Part shown: positions 7,859 to 16,210 of the stretch, piece by piece
Layout: every line of letters starts with the position of its first letter
Position numbering within the stretch: the stretch's first letter is position 1
NCBI GenBank assembly: GCA_002352665.1
Contig: DEIV01000128.1
Coordinates: 1-42,164 of the forward strand
Length of the DNA stretch: 42,164 nucleotides
Source: Flavobacteriaceae bacterium UBA2765
Lineage (GTDB): Bacteria > Bacteroidota > Bacteroidia > Flavobacteriales > Flavobacteriaceae
Direction of reading: 5' to 3'
The notes under the pieces: model-generated
What the model was told of the DNA's origin: nothing
The model's input: only the letters and a program-made list of their open reading frames with translations
Databases searched by the model: none
Made by a program: the position numbers and the translations under genes

Positions 7859-8546
7859 GATTTGTCGGGGTGGCAGGATTACTCGTTTCACTCGTGATCC
7901 TAAATGAGGGTTTGTTGCCAAAAGAAAGCTTTACTCACTTCGTTCGTATGCCTTTTCTATTTACAAAAGACTCTTGAATAAGTTCAAATCTTCTGTAAAT
8001 AAAAAAGCCTTCCACTATCGTGAAAAGCTTTCTTTCGTCGGGGTGGCAGGATTTGACTCTACCTTCCCAATTCTTTTAATGTCAATGCTTTATCAATTTT
8101 TGTAAAATGGAGTTCCCGAATTGGTCTCTTTTTAATTGATAAAAGATGCGTTAATAGTTGCGCAAATATAACCAATTTCACCTATCTGCACAACTTAAAA
8201 GATTATAATATTTTAGTGATTTCAGAAAGTTTAGTAACTACTCTTTTCTTATTAATTGGTTGTTCTCATAAGCGAGTTATAATAGAAAATATATTCATTT
8301 AACCGATTGATAATTAAGGCATAATTTTTATACCTGAATATTTTACAAATACCGACTTTTATTTAGTTGATACTGTTAATGGCCTTTCCAAAATCCCCTA
8401 AGCATTTTTATTATATTAATTAGCGATCAACCCAAAATGAGACAAAATGTCCATTAGGTTAAAAGTTCATTTTTATCAGGTTATAAGATTTTAGTTCCTA
8501 TGGAGTAGTGTAATCCCAATTTATTATTAATGCTTCCATATTTAAT

Positions 8547-8831
8547 TTAATATTTTTGAGTTGACAACATTTCCTCCCCCATTGCATTCTGTGTATTCCT
8601 CAAAGTTCTGTATTTAGCTATGGTTTGTACTGTGGTTCTATAGCAATTAATAATAGTTTTAGCTTTTATAGTCTTTTTAAGTAAGTTTTTTTATAGGAGC
8701 AACATGGTCTTGGTCAAAAACTTCTTTGCAGGCTTTTCTTCATCTCTCATTCCCTCCACTTTTTCCGTAAGGACATAGATGTTTTGCCCATTAACCATTT
8801 CTAAATTTGCCTTTAAAATATATTTTGCCCA
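8547..8831 (-). pseudogene. Possible decayed ORF, unknown
   Basis: A 95-codon frame interrupted by one TAA. The first part (46 codons, ending KKFLTKTMLLL) and the second (47 codons, containing KKTIKAKTIINCYRTT) stay in the same frame and are Lys/Glu-rich like real protein. There is no clear start and no recognised family. It may be a remnant of a mobile-element gene; chance cannot be excluded. Confidence 0.22.
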
Positions 8832-8945
8832 AATTGTTTATTTATCGTAGAACTTATTAATTATGCAGGTTTAACGCCTTAATTTATTAAGAAAATTTGA
8901 AAGTTTTATAAACCTTCCTTTTAGAGAATATTAGGGGTAAAGCAG

Positions 8946-9097
8946 TATTTAAAATATAGTTTGAATCTCGATAGGATTCAAACCTTATGCCTGTATCCCT
9001 TTGTTTATAAGATCTGTGTTAAATGCTATGTTTTATGTTGACGAATTGTAAACCAATTTTTAATACTCAATATTTTGGTTTGTCATTTCGTCTAGCA
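8946..9097 (-). ncRNA. Candidate structured small RNA
   Basis: A promoter at 9098-9125 points leftward into sequence with no ORF. The transcript would open with GACGAAATGACAAACCAA (9092-9075), pairing with 9056-9040 (GACGAATTGTAAACCAA on the same sense) over about 16 bp around an 18-nt loop. It is further closed by TGCTA/TAGCA. A second, perfect 9-bp hairpin at 8983-8959 is followed by TATATTTTAAA, like an intrinsic terminator. Predicted length is about 150 nt. It matches no RNA class I can name. A decayed insertion end with a long stem is the alternative. Confidence 0.4.
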
Positions 9098-9125
9098 CAA
9101 AGATACAAACTAAACGACAAATCAA
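9098..9125 (-). promoter_or_regulatory. Bacteroidota-type promoter
   Basis: On the minus strand: TTG at 9125-9123, 17-bp spacer, then TATCTTTG at 9105-9098, a full match to TAnnTTTG. It is the best-formed promoter in the gene-poor stretch and drives no visible coding sequence. Confidence 0.5.
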
Positions 9126-9247
9126 TTAATTTCAAATAATATTTGGAAGTCTATTAGCTTAAGTTTTTTTCAACATACTTTTCTGACTGTTCTTCCAAAA
9201 TATTTAAACCGATAAGGTTATATTTATTAGTTATAATAATCAGTTTA

Positions 9248-10210
9248 CTATTCGATCAATTCAAAAAATTTAGCAGTCCAATAAGTTGAATGAAAATTTT
9301 TATCGACCGCAAATTTACCAATACTTCCTCCTTGATATTCCTCAACTCCGGGATCAATAGCCATTGCATGTCCTAAATTGTTGATTTCATATTTAACAAT
9401 TACGGGATTATTCTTTTGGTTATAAATAATTTCAGTTATATCATTATTCTTATTAATTTTCCTAACTACCTTCGAGTCATTTTTTAATTTGTGAATTCCT
9501 TTCCACTGCAATTCAATTATATCTGCATTTTTGGAATTTACGAAAGGATCATCTTTGCCTTGAAAAATAATGATTTTAGGATATGTTCCTTTATATTTTG
9601 GATTATTCTCTTTTATTAATGAAACCCAAGTTTCTGAAGTTTTTTCAATATTCCCTTGCATTGCAGCAAATCCACTTTGCAAATTATTCGCTGCTTTAAA
9701 TGGAATTCCTGATAAAATTGCTCCAGAATTAATTAAATTTGGATAATTAGCCATTATTATGTTTGCCATAGCACCACCTGCAGAAAGACCAACAATATAT
9801 ATTTTTGTAGTATCAACATCAAAATTATTAACAGAATATTGAATCATTTCTTTTATAGAATGAGATTCACCATCATTCTTAGAAAAATCAACTTGAGAAA
9901 ACCAGTTAAAACAATTATTCATATTATTTTCAACTTTTTGCTCGGGATAGATTACTATAAATTCTTTCGAATTAGCTAAAGTATTCCAGCCGCTTTGAAT
10001 TGCAAATTCTTCAGCGGTTTGACCGCATCCATGTAGAGCGACAACTAATGGGATTTGAGATTTAGCATTTTTTGGTTTATAGGATAACATTTTTAAGTTT
10101 CCCTTATTGCTGCCAAAATTTGAAATTTCAACCCAGTGGTTTTGACCTATTAATTGAGAACTTATAAATAATAGAATTATTCCAAAACATTTTTGAATTT
10201 TTAAGCACAT
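9248..10210 (-). CDS. Secreted PHB-depolymerase/feruloyl-esterase family esterase (LpqC-type)
   Basis: An exported serine esterase of the family that hydrolyses poly(3-hydroxybutyrate), feruloyl or acetyl esters. The 320 residues comprise a signal peptide (1-22, ending LIGQ), the oxyanion block VALHGCGQTAEEF (57-69), nucleophile Ser143 in GLSAGG, Asp220 or Asp221 in FQGKDDPF and His281 in NNLGHAM. The HGCGQ block is typical of this family. It is the last gene of the eight-gene operon, 21 bp after the SDR. As the only exported enzyme of the cluster it probably attacks the extracellular or periplasmic ester before the products are imported. Exact substrate unknown. Confidence 0.82.
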   Translation of the reverse strand: MCLKIQKCFGIILLFISSQLIGQNHWVEISNFGSNKGNLKMLSYKPKNAKSQIPLVVALHGCGQTAEEFAIQSGWNTLANSKEFIVIYPEQKVENNMNNCFNWFSQVDFSKNDGESHSIKEMIQYSVNNFDVDTTKIYIVGLSAGGAMANIIMANYPNLINSGAILSGIPFKAANNLQSGFAAMQGNIEKTSETWVSLIKENNPKYKGTYPKIIIFQGKDDPFVNSKNADIIELQWKGIHKLKNDSKVVRKINKNNDITEIIYNQKNNPVIVKYEINNLGHAMAIDPGVEEYQGGSIGKFAVDKNFHSTYWTAKFFELIE

Positions 10211-10231
10211 AATTATACCTTTTAAGATTTT

Positions 10232-11023
10232 TTATTTTACGAGTCCTTTAGAAACAACTCCTCCAGTAATTTCAAGTGTTGTTCCTGTAATGGCCTCATT
10301 ATTTATTGCAAAAACTATGGCTCCAACGATCTCTTTTGTTTTTACCAACCTCCCTATAGTAATATCTTTAATAATGTTATCTAAAACTTCTGGTTTCATA
10401 CCTAATAATATTGGTGTTTCGACATATCCTGGAGCAATGCCCACTACTCGGATTCTATTAATCTTTTTAGCATGAAATTCACCTGATAAAATTTTTGGCC
10501 ATAAAGCCACTGAAGCTTTAGTTGAACTATAATTTAATTGGCCTAACTGTCCTTCTTTATTTATAGATGATATGGTAAACAATATACCTTCACATTTATT
10601 ATCAATCATTCTTATTGAGGCTTCTCTTAATGTTAAGAACGTTCCTAATAAATTAACATTTATAACATCCATAAATTGTGATGTACTCATAGATCTAAAC
10701 ACTTTTCCTGTTTCTCTATCAGGATTAACCATAAAAGCATCTCTAAAAATTCCTGCAGAAGGAATCACTATATTAATTGCACCAAATTTTTCAATGGCTG
10801 TATCCATTAGTTTAACAACTTCTTCTTCTTTAGTTACATTAGTTTGAATTCCAATGACTTCACCTCCATTATTTTTTATTTCAGCCACTTTTTCATTCAA
10901 GCCTTCTTCATTCATATCTGCTAAGACTATTTTAGCTCCTAGTTTTGCTAACTCTAGTGCGACAGCTGCTCCGATTCCGCTGGCACCGCCAGTAATAACT
11001 ACTACTTTATCCTTAATATTCAT
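10232..11023 (-). CDS. Short-chain dehydrogenase/reductase
   Basis: NAD(P)-dependent oxidoreductase, 263 aa, classical SDR. The cofactor motif TGGASGIG is at 11-18, and Asp36 after the second strand favours NAD(H). The usual NNAG is PSAG at 88-91. The active site is Ser152/Ser153, Tyr165 and Lys169 (YSSTK). In this cluster it most plausibly oxidises a 3-hydroxyacyl or other hydroxy intermediate to the keto form for the thiolase; that is inference from context. It follows the acyl-CoA ligase by 3 bases. A short insertion around 98-112 (MVNPDRETGKVFRSM) is longer than in FabG and may shape the substrate pocket. Confidence 0.85.
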   Translation of the reverse strand: MNIKDKVVVITGGASGIGAAVALELAKLGAKIVLADMNEEGLNEKVAEIKNNGGEVIGIQTNVTKEEEVVKLMDTAIEKFGAINIVIPSAGIFRDAFMVNPDRETGKVFRSMSTSQFMDVINVNLLGTFLTLREASIRMIDNKCEGILFTISSINKEGQLGQLNYSSTKASVALWPKILSGEFHAKKINRIRVVGIAPGYVETPILLGMKPEVLDNIIKDITIGRLVKTKEIVGAIVFAINNEAITGTTLEITGGVVSKGLVK

Positions 11024-11026
11024 AAT

Positions 11027-12529
11027 TTAATTCTTTAATGATTTTCTATCTATTTTTCCTGTATCGTTTTTTGGAATTTCTTTGAGAAATTCTATATGTT
11101 TTGGAATTTTAAACTTTGCTAATTTTGTTTTACAGTAGTCAACAATTTCCTTTTCTGTTAAATTATTATCTCTCACAACAATAAATGCTTTCCCTACTTC
11201 TCCCCATTTATCATGAGAAACATTTATTACTGCAGCTTCAACAATTTCTTCATGTGCTTGTAAAACACGTTCAATTTCGGCAGGATATACATTTTCACCA
11301 CCTGATATGTACATGTTTTTCATTCTGTCAACTACATATAAATAATCTTCTTCGTCGCTTATAACAACATCTCCAGTATGAAACCAACCATCAATTATTG
11401 ACTTGTTTGTTTCCTCTTTATTTTGCCAATACCCTGGTGTAACCATGGGGCCTTTTAATAATAATTGTCCGCGCTCATTAACCGCAACTTTTTCTCCTAT
11501 TTCGTTCACAATTTTAGTTTGTACATAAAAATTTGGACGGCCAATTGATCCCTTTTTTCTAATAGCATCATTATGATGAAGTGAAGTTAAATTTGGTCCT
11601 ACTTCTGTTAAACCATAACCTTGCCTAATTAGCACATTTTGCTTTTTCCAAATTTCAATAAGAGGAATTGGCATAGCTTCACCCCCAACTATACAATACA
11701 TTAAACTTGAAAAATTTGTATCTTCAAAACTTGATTCTTCAGACATCATTTTTAACATTGTAGGAACGCCCATAAATAAAGTAAAACCCTCATCTTCAAT
11801 TAGTTTTAAAGTTGTTTTAGCACAAAAGGATTTTGTTATAACCAAACTCCCACCATGATGAAGAACCGGAGTTACAAGTACGTTCCATCCTCCAGTATGA
11901 AAGGGAGGCATACAATTAATGGTTTTGGTATCAGTGTTAAGCACCAAACTAATCGAAGTATTTACACTATTCCAAAAAAGCATTTTATGGGTATACATTG
12001 CACCTTTTGGAACTCCCGTTGTTCCAGATGTAAACAAAATAAAAATTGGATGATTTTCGTCCACTATACTTATTGGATAATCACCATCACTGTCTATATT
12101 AGACTCTTTTAAAAGCTTAAAAAAGTCAACAATATCAAAAATTATATCACTATTTCTTTTGCTAAATTCTGAACCTATTATATTTTCTTTATGCGCTTTA
12201 TCGTGTATTAAGAATTTTGGATTAGAAATATTTATTAAACTATCTAATTCACTTGAGGTAAGTCGATAATTTAATGGTACTAAGATAATTCCGATTTTTT
12301 GGGCAGCCACAAAAAATATAAGGTATTCCAAACAATTTTCAGCCACAAAAACGATACGGTCACCTTTGTTAATATTTAAATTTGTAGTTAAATAATGGGC
12401 TAACTTGTTTCCTTGTTTATTAAGCTGCTTATAAGTTAATGTTCTGCCACTTTCATATTCTTTAACAGCGATTTTATTAGGCGCGTACAAAGCCCATTTT
12501 GAAATCCAATCTTGTTGCCAAATGTTCAT
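11027..12529 (-). CDS. AMP-forming acyl-CoA synthetase/ligase (second of two)
   Basis: Activates a carboxylic acid to its acyl-CoA through an acyl-adenylate. From the ATG at 12529 the protein has 500 residues. Motifs in order: the phosphate-binding loop FTSGTTGVPKG (about 165-176), YGLTEVGP, GWFHTGDV, and the C-terminal catalytic Lys region PKNDTGKIDRK. A longer in-frame start 30 bases upstream would overlap the preceding KASIII gene; the chosen start lies just 4 bases after that gene's stop. The C-terminal half resembles medium/long-chain and aryl acid ligases, and substrate choice cannot be read. It is only loosely similar to the ligase at 17058-18590, so the two probably activate different acids of the same pathway. 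Confidence 0.88.
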   Translation of the reverse strand: MNIWQQDWISKWALYAPNKIAVKEYESGRTLTYKQLNKQGNKLAHYLTTNLNINKGDRIVFVAENCLEYLIFFVAAQKIGIILVPLNYRLTSSELDSLINISNPKFLIHDKAHKENIIGSEFSKRNSDIIFDIVDFFKLLKESNIDSDGDYPISIVDENHPIFILFTSGTTGVPKGAMYTHKMLFWNSVNTSISLVLNTDTKTINCMPPFHTGGWNVLVTPVLHHGGSLVITKSFCAKTTLKLIEDEGFTLFMGVPTMLKMMSEESSFEDTNFSSLMYCIVGGEAMPIPLIEIWKKQNVLIRQGYGLTEVGPNLTSLHHNDAIRKKGSIGRPNFYVQTKIVNEIGEKVAVNERGQLLLKGPMVTPGYWQNKEETNKSIIDGWFHTGDVVISDEEDYLYVVDRMKNMYISGGENVYPAEIERVLQAHEEIVEAAVINVSHDKWGEVGKAFIVVRDNNLTEKEIVDYCKTKLAKFKIPKHIEFLKEIPKNDTGKIDRKSLKN

Positions 12530-12533
12530 TAAT

Positions 12534-13520
12534 TTATAATTTAAAAATTGCTCCTGCAAAAGCTAGACCACCACCTGAACCGATAAATAATACCAGATCG
12601 CCTTTTTTAATCTTATTGTTTTCAATTGCATTATGAAATGCCATTGGTATACAAGCTGAACCTGTATACCCGTAGTTATGCATAATAGTTGTGGTCTTAT
12701 CCATATCAATTTTTAATATATCTAAAGTCTCTTTAATGCTATTAATATTTATTTGTGTTATAAAATAATGGTCTATATCTTTAGGTGATTTATCAATACT
12801 TTCACACATATCCATGATCATAGCACTCCAAATTTCTGCGTTTAACTCTTTAGGAAATTTTCTAACAAATTTTAGTTGATGATCGTTGCTTTTAATGCTT
12901 TTATCTGTTGTTACATTGGCGGTGCCACCACCATAAATACCCATCCAACTATGGTATTGTCCTTTGGTTCTTAATTTTGAAGCTAACATTCCGGCTCCAC
13001 TTTCGTCAGCTTTAAGGAGAACTCCAGAGGCTCCATCCGCAAACAAGGTTACGGTCTTTTTATCAGCTTTATTCAAATGTTTCGACATTGCGTATGCGCC
13101 AATTACTAAAACATGTGTATAATTTTTATCTGACTGGATGTATTTAGCACCCACATCTAATGCATTTACAAATCCTGAACAAGCCGAATTCAAATCAAAA
13201 GTGCCAGCATTTATTGCGCCTAACTTATCTTGAATTATTGACGCCGTAGATGGTGAAATATACTCAGGTGTATCTGTGGCGATAATAATTAAATCTAAAT
13301 CTTCTGCCTTTAAGCTCGCATTATTCAATATTTCATTGGCAGCGTTTACACATAAATCGGCTGTTGATTCATTTTCAGAGCACCACCTTCTTTCATAGAT
13401 TTGCACATTTTCCTCTAACCAGTCACTAACATTTTCTCCTAATAATTCATCAAAATAACTATTTGGAATGATTCTTTCAGGAACGAACATTCCTGAACTT
13501 ATAATTTTAGCATTTCGCAT
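12534..13520 (-). CDS. KASIII (FabH-like) condensing enzyme lacking the catalytic His and Asn
   Basis: Thiolase-fold protein of 328 aa that aligns over its full length with 3-oxoacyl-ACP synthase III. The nucleophile Cys114 is intact (DLNSACSGF). The usual HQAN motif is ITQIN here, so the catalytic His is Thr255. The usual YGNT is YGYT, so the catalytic Asn is Tyr285. The C-terminal GGG loop (GSGGGLAF) is kept. With Cys but no His/Asn, normal decarboxylative condensation of malonyl-ACP is unlikely. Acyl transfer, hydrolysis or a partner role with the adjacent thiolase is more plausible. It is packed one base from the thiolase gene. Not a housekeeping FabH. Confidence 0.82.
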   Translation of the reverse strand: MRNAKIISSGMFVPERIIPNSYFDELLGENVSDWLEENVQIYERRWCSENESTADLCVNAANEILNNASLKAEDLDLIIIATDTPEYISPSTASIIQDKLGAINAGTFDLNSACSGFVNALDVGAKYIQSDKNYTHVLVIGAYAMSKHLNKADKKTVTLFADGASGVLLKADESGAGMLASKLRTKGQYHSWMGIYGGGTANVTTDKSIKSNDHQLKFVRKFPKELNAEIWSAMIMDMCESIDKSPKDIDHYFITQININSIKETLDILKIDMDKTTTIMHNYGYTGSACIPMAFHNAIENNKIKKGDLVLFIGSGGGLAFAGAIFKL

Positions 13521-13521
13521 T

Positions 13522-14703
13522 TTAACTTCGTTTTAATATAGAAACCATATTTGTTGCCCCAGATCCTCCAATATTTACAACTAAACCATTAATCGCATTG
13601 GCTACTTGAACCCCAATGGGATTGTCAGTTAACTGTTTATATAATAGTGCATGCATAGAAACTCCAGTAGCACCAACAGGATGGCCTTTAGCCTTTAATC
13701 CTCCAGACGGATTGATAACACAACGGCCACCTAAATAAACATCTTTGTTTATTAGGGCATCAAATTCATTCCCTTTTTTAGTCAATCCGATGGCACTATA
13801 TATTAACAATTCAGTTATAGTAAAACAATCATGTACTTCAGCAACCTGTATATCATTGATTGTTAAATTAGCTTGTTGTAATGCTCTTTGGGTGGCTTCA
13901 GCCGCCCCATCAAGAAAATAATTATCCCGTTTGCTATCCACTATATTTAAATAATCACTTACACTGCTTGTTGCAACTATTTCTACAGAGTCTTTTTCTT
14001 TTTCAGACGATAAGATAACTGCGGCTGCTCCATCAGAAATTAAAGAACAATCATGTAACCTTAACGGATAGGCTATCATTGGATTTTTCTCTTCAGGTAA
14101 ACCTAAAATTTCTTCTTTGCTACGATTTTTTTGTAAATGAGCTAATGGATTTTGCGATCCAAAATTATATGCTTTGGCTGTTATCTCCGCTAAATAATTT
14201 TGTAATTGTTCTAATGAATATCCATAATGTTTCATCCAACCTTTAGCATATTCAGCAAACAAACCTGGAAACGTGTAATTATTAGCCCCTTCTTTTGACC
14301 AATAAGAAGCTTTAGCCAGGGCTTTGGTTGTATTTTCGGTATCTAATGAATTCATTTTTTCTACACCAACAACCAATACTTTCTTTGCTTTTCCAGATTT
14401 TATGGTCATTTCGGCTATATGAATGGCAGAAGTGCCTGAAGCACAAGCATTTTCGGTTCTATACATTGGTTTAAAACGTAGTTCCGGTAAAATATTAACC
14501 CCATAAGGCGCTATATGCTCTTGGTTATTAAATGTTCCGCCACTATAATTTCCGACAAATACTGCATCAACATCCGTAACGTCAATACTGGCATCCTTAA
14601 TGGCTCCTTTTGCTGCCTCTTCGTACAAACTATAAATGGTATCTTCTTTAAGATTCCCAAATTTTGTGTTATACGCACCTATGATATGTACATTTTTACT
14701 CAT
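13522..14703 (-). CDS. SCP-x/PhlC-type thiolase-like acyltransferase
   Basis: Thiolase-superfamily enzyme, 393 aa, expected to cleave or transfer an acyl group between CoA and a carbon. Seen: nucleophile Cys87 (ENACASG), the VHDCFT block typical of the SCP-2/SCP-x branch, and GHPVGATG with His341. The C-terminal segment is NIGGSGAT (377-384), so the second catalytic Cys of degradative thiolases is absent, as in SCP-x, archaeal and PhlC-like members. Those enzymes often work with a DUF35/OB-fold protein, and none is encoded in this window. It overlaps the symporter gene by 8 bases and sits one base from the atypical KASIII, which suggests a shared complex or consecutive steps. Confidence 0.85.
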   Translation of the reverse strand: MSKNVHIIGAYNTKFGNLKEDTIYSLYEEAAKGAIKDASIDVTDVDAVFVGNYSGGTFNNQEHIAPYGVNILPELRFKPMYRTENACASGTSAIHIAEMTIKSGKAKKVLVVGVEKMNSLDTENTTKALAKASYWSKEGANNYTFPGLFAEYAKGWMKHYGYSLEQLQNYLAEITAKAYNFGSQNPLAHLQKNRSKEEILGLPEEKNPMIAYPLRLHDCSLISDGAAAVILSSEKEKDSVEIVATSSVSDYLNIVDSKRDNYFLDGAAEATQRALQQANLTINDIQVAEVHDCFTITELLIYSAIGLTKKGNEFDALINKDVYLGGRCVINPSGGLKAKGHPVGATGVSMHALLYKQLTDNPIGVQVANAINGLVVNIGGSGATNMVSILKRS

Positions 14704-16210
14704 TTATTATGCTTTTAGATTTTTTATTAGATATCCATGCTATGATCAACGTTGGTAAAACCGTTATAAGTATTGCTAATGTTGCAGTTACCGCAGGATT
14801 CGCAAAAGTAAATCCTGAATCAGGGAATAATTCATTCCCGTAAAAGTATAAAACAAAATGGATAGATATAGTAATTACAGATGCAATCCAAACCAATTTG
14901 ATGGGTGAGCTTTTAAACAGAATTCCTATCAACAAGGGCGGCAAGGCAGCTAAAACCATTCCATAAACCCCAACCTGCCCATAGATTCCTAACAATTTTG
15001 GTGGATTGATGTTTACCCAAAAAACTAAAATTGCTATGATTACTAATACGATATGACTGGCATTGAATGCTATTTTCATTTTTTGTTCCTCTGTCATTTC
15101 TTTTTTGGTGAATCTATCTATTACATTCAATACTAAATCATTAGCTGTGATCGTAGAAATGCCTACTAAGAGTCCATCTAAAGTTGACATGGCTGCTGCT
15201 AACAAAACAATACTTATTAAAGTAAATACCCAGTCAGGAAAATTAGTAACTAAATAAACGATCATAACGAGATCTTGACGAAATTTTCCGGTGCTATCAT
15301 CTATTAATTTTTCAGCAGGAACACTTACATGTGCAAAAAAACCTACAGTAGCCAACAGTAAAAACAAGAATAAAATCACACTGAAGATCCAAAGATATTT
15401 TTTAACGGCCTTATCTGTTTTAACATATAAAGCTTTAGTCAATATATGAGGTTGAGAAACCACTGCGGCTCCAATAAAAAATCCGGTTATATAAATGGAA
15501 AAGAAATCATTAAAAAGTTCACCTTCTTTATTGATCCATGCTAATAAATTCGGATTCTCATTATAGATTTGTTGTATAAAACCAGGGTCAGCGCTTTTCA
15601 TCATCAGTTCAAAACCAGACCACAATATTACTAAAGTAACAATGATCATTAAAACACCTTGAAGCATATTGGTGTAGACATGTGCATACGTACCACCAAA
15701 AAACACATAACCTGTTACAAACACTAAGGTTATGATCAAAGCGGTACTATTATTTACACCTAATAGTTTTTGCATAACAATAGATATTCCACCCACCAAT
15801 AATACTACGAAAGCAAATGATAGTAAATTAATAACGGCAAAGTACAATGAAAACCCTTTTGAATTATACCGCTTACCAATCCAATCAGGAACAGTAAGTG
15901 CTTTCATTTTTTCACCAATGCGCCTAAATTTAAATGATAATATTATCAGCATAAACATAATTCCGCTGAATGTACCAAACACCATGTTTATCCAGGCAGA
16001 TAGACCATCTACATATACAAATCCAGGATTGATGATAAAAGTAGCTGCAGATGCAGTACTTGCTGCTAAGGTTACCCCAACAACAAAAGGTGATAGATCA
16101 CCTTTACCGATGGCAAAACTGCTAAATCCTTCTGTTTTTTTATACCCAAGATAACCGAGATAAGAAGTTCCTAAAAGGTAAACAATAAAAAGTGACCAAG
16201 CTAAATACAT
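14696..16210 (-). CDS. Sodium:solute symporter (SSS family)
   Basis: Inner-membrane Na+-coupled importer, 504 aa, with about 13 hydrophobic helices. The N-terminus (YKKTEGFSSFAIGKGDLSPF, then GVTLAASTASAATFI) has the unwound-helix and substrate/sodium region of PutP/ActP-like transporters. TVPDWIGKRYNSKG and AAMSTLDGLLVG are further family blocks. Members carry carboxylates, sugars, proline or pantothenate. Between an alpha/beta hydrolase and a thiolase, import of a carboxylic acid from the periplasm is the likeliest role. Its start overlaps the hydrolase stop by one base and its end overlaps the thiolase start. Confidence 0.88.
   Translation of the reverse strand: MYLAWSLFIVYLLGTSYLGYLGYKKTEGFSSFAIGKGDLSPFVVGVTLAASTASAATFIINPGFVYVDGLSAWINMVFGTFSGIMFMLIILSFKFRRIGEKMKALTVPDWIGKRYNSKGFSLYFAVINLLSFAFVVLLVGGISIVMQKLLGVNNSTALIITLVFVTGYVFFGGTYAHVYTNMLQGVLMIIVTLVILWSGFELMMKSADPGFIQQIYNENPNLLAWINKEGELFNDFFSIYITGFFIGAAVVSQPHILTKALYVKTDKAVKKYLWIFSVILFLFLLLATVGFFAHVSVPAEKLIDDSTGKFRQDLVMIVYLVTNFPDWVFTLISIVLLAAAMSTLDGLLVGISTITANDLVLNVIDRFTKKEMTEEQKMKIAFNASHIVLVIIAILVFWVNINPPKLLGIYGQVGVYGMVLAALPPLLIGILFKSSPIKLVWIASVITISIHFVLYFYGNELFPDSGFTFANPAVTATLAILITVLPTLIIAWISNKKSKSIINE

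Larger units (their letters stand above)
7519..8055. repeat. Array of four degenerate units with tRNA 3'-end sequence
   Basis: A recurring block of the form GGGTGGCAGGATT followed by ACTCGTTTCACTCGTGATCC and GAATAAGTTATGTTGC occurs at about 7519-7570, 7685-7737 and 7865-7917. A shorter copy (tRNA-like part only) lies at 8036-8053. On the minus strand the shared core is AATCCTGCCACCCCGAC, the T-arm/acceptor 3' strand of a tRNA (tRNA-Pro/Arg-like). Units are about 165-180 bp apart and the spacers are partly alike, e.g. TTCACTTCGTTC and CTCACTTCGTTC. No intact tRNA is present. They look like remnants of a tRNA locus or of repeated integration or duplication at a tRNA 3' end. Confidence 0.6.

Noticed and set aside
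7519..8055. Regularly spaced repeats considered as a CRISPR array
   Set aside because: Only three to four degenerate units of over 50 bp, 165-180 bp apart, with similar spacers and no cas genes.
8036..8130. Possible complete tRNA gene
   Set aside because: Only the T-arm/acceptor 3' strand is present; the anticodon arm, D-arm and 5' acceptor strand cannot be found on either strand.
12530..12559. Longer N-terminus for the second acyl-CoA ligase
   Set aside because: The extra ten residues overlap the end of the KASIII gene and do not resemble the family N-terminus; the ATG at 12529 fits better.
15732..16154. 140-codon plus-strand open frame
   Set aside because: Fully antisense to the sodium symporter gene; the amino-acid sequence shows no family and the frame is a by-product of the real gene.
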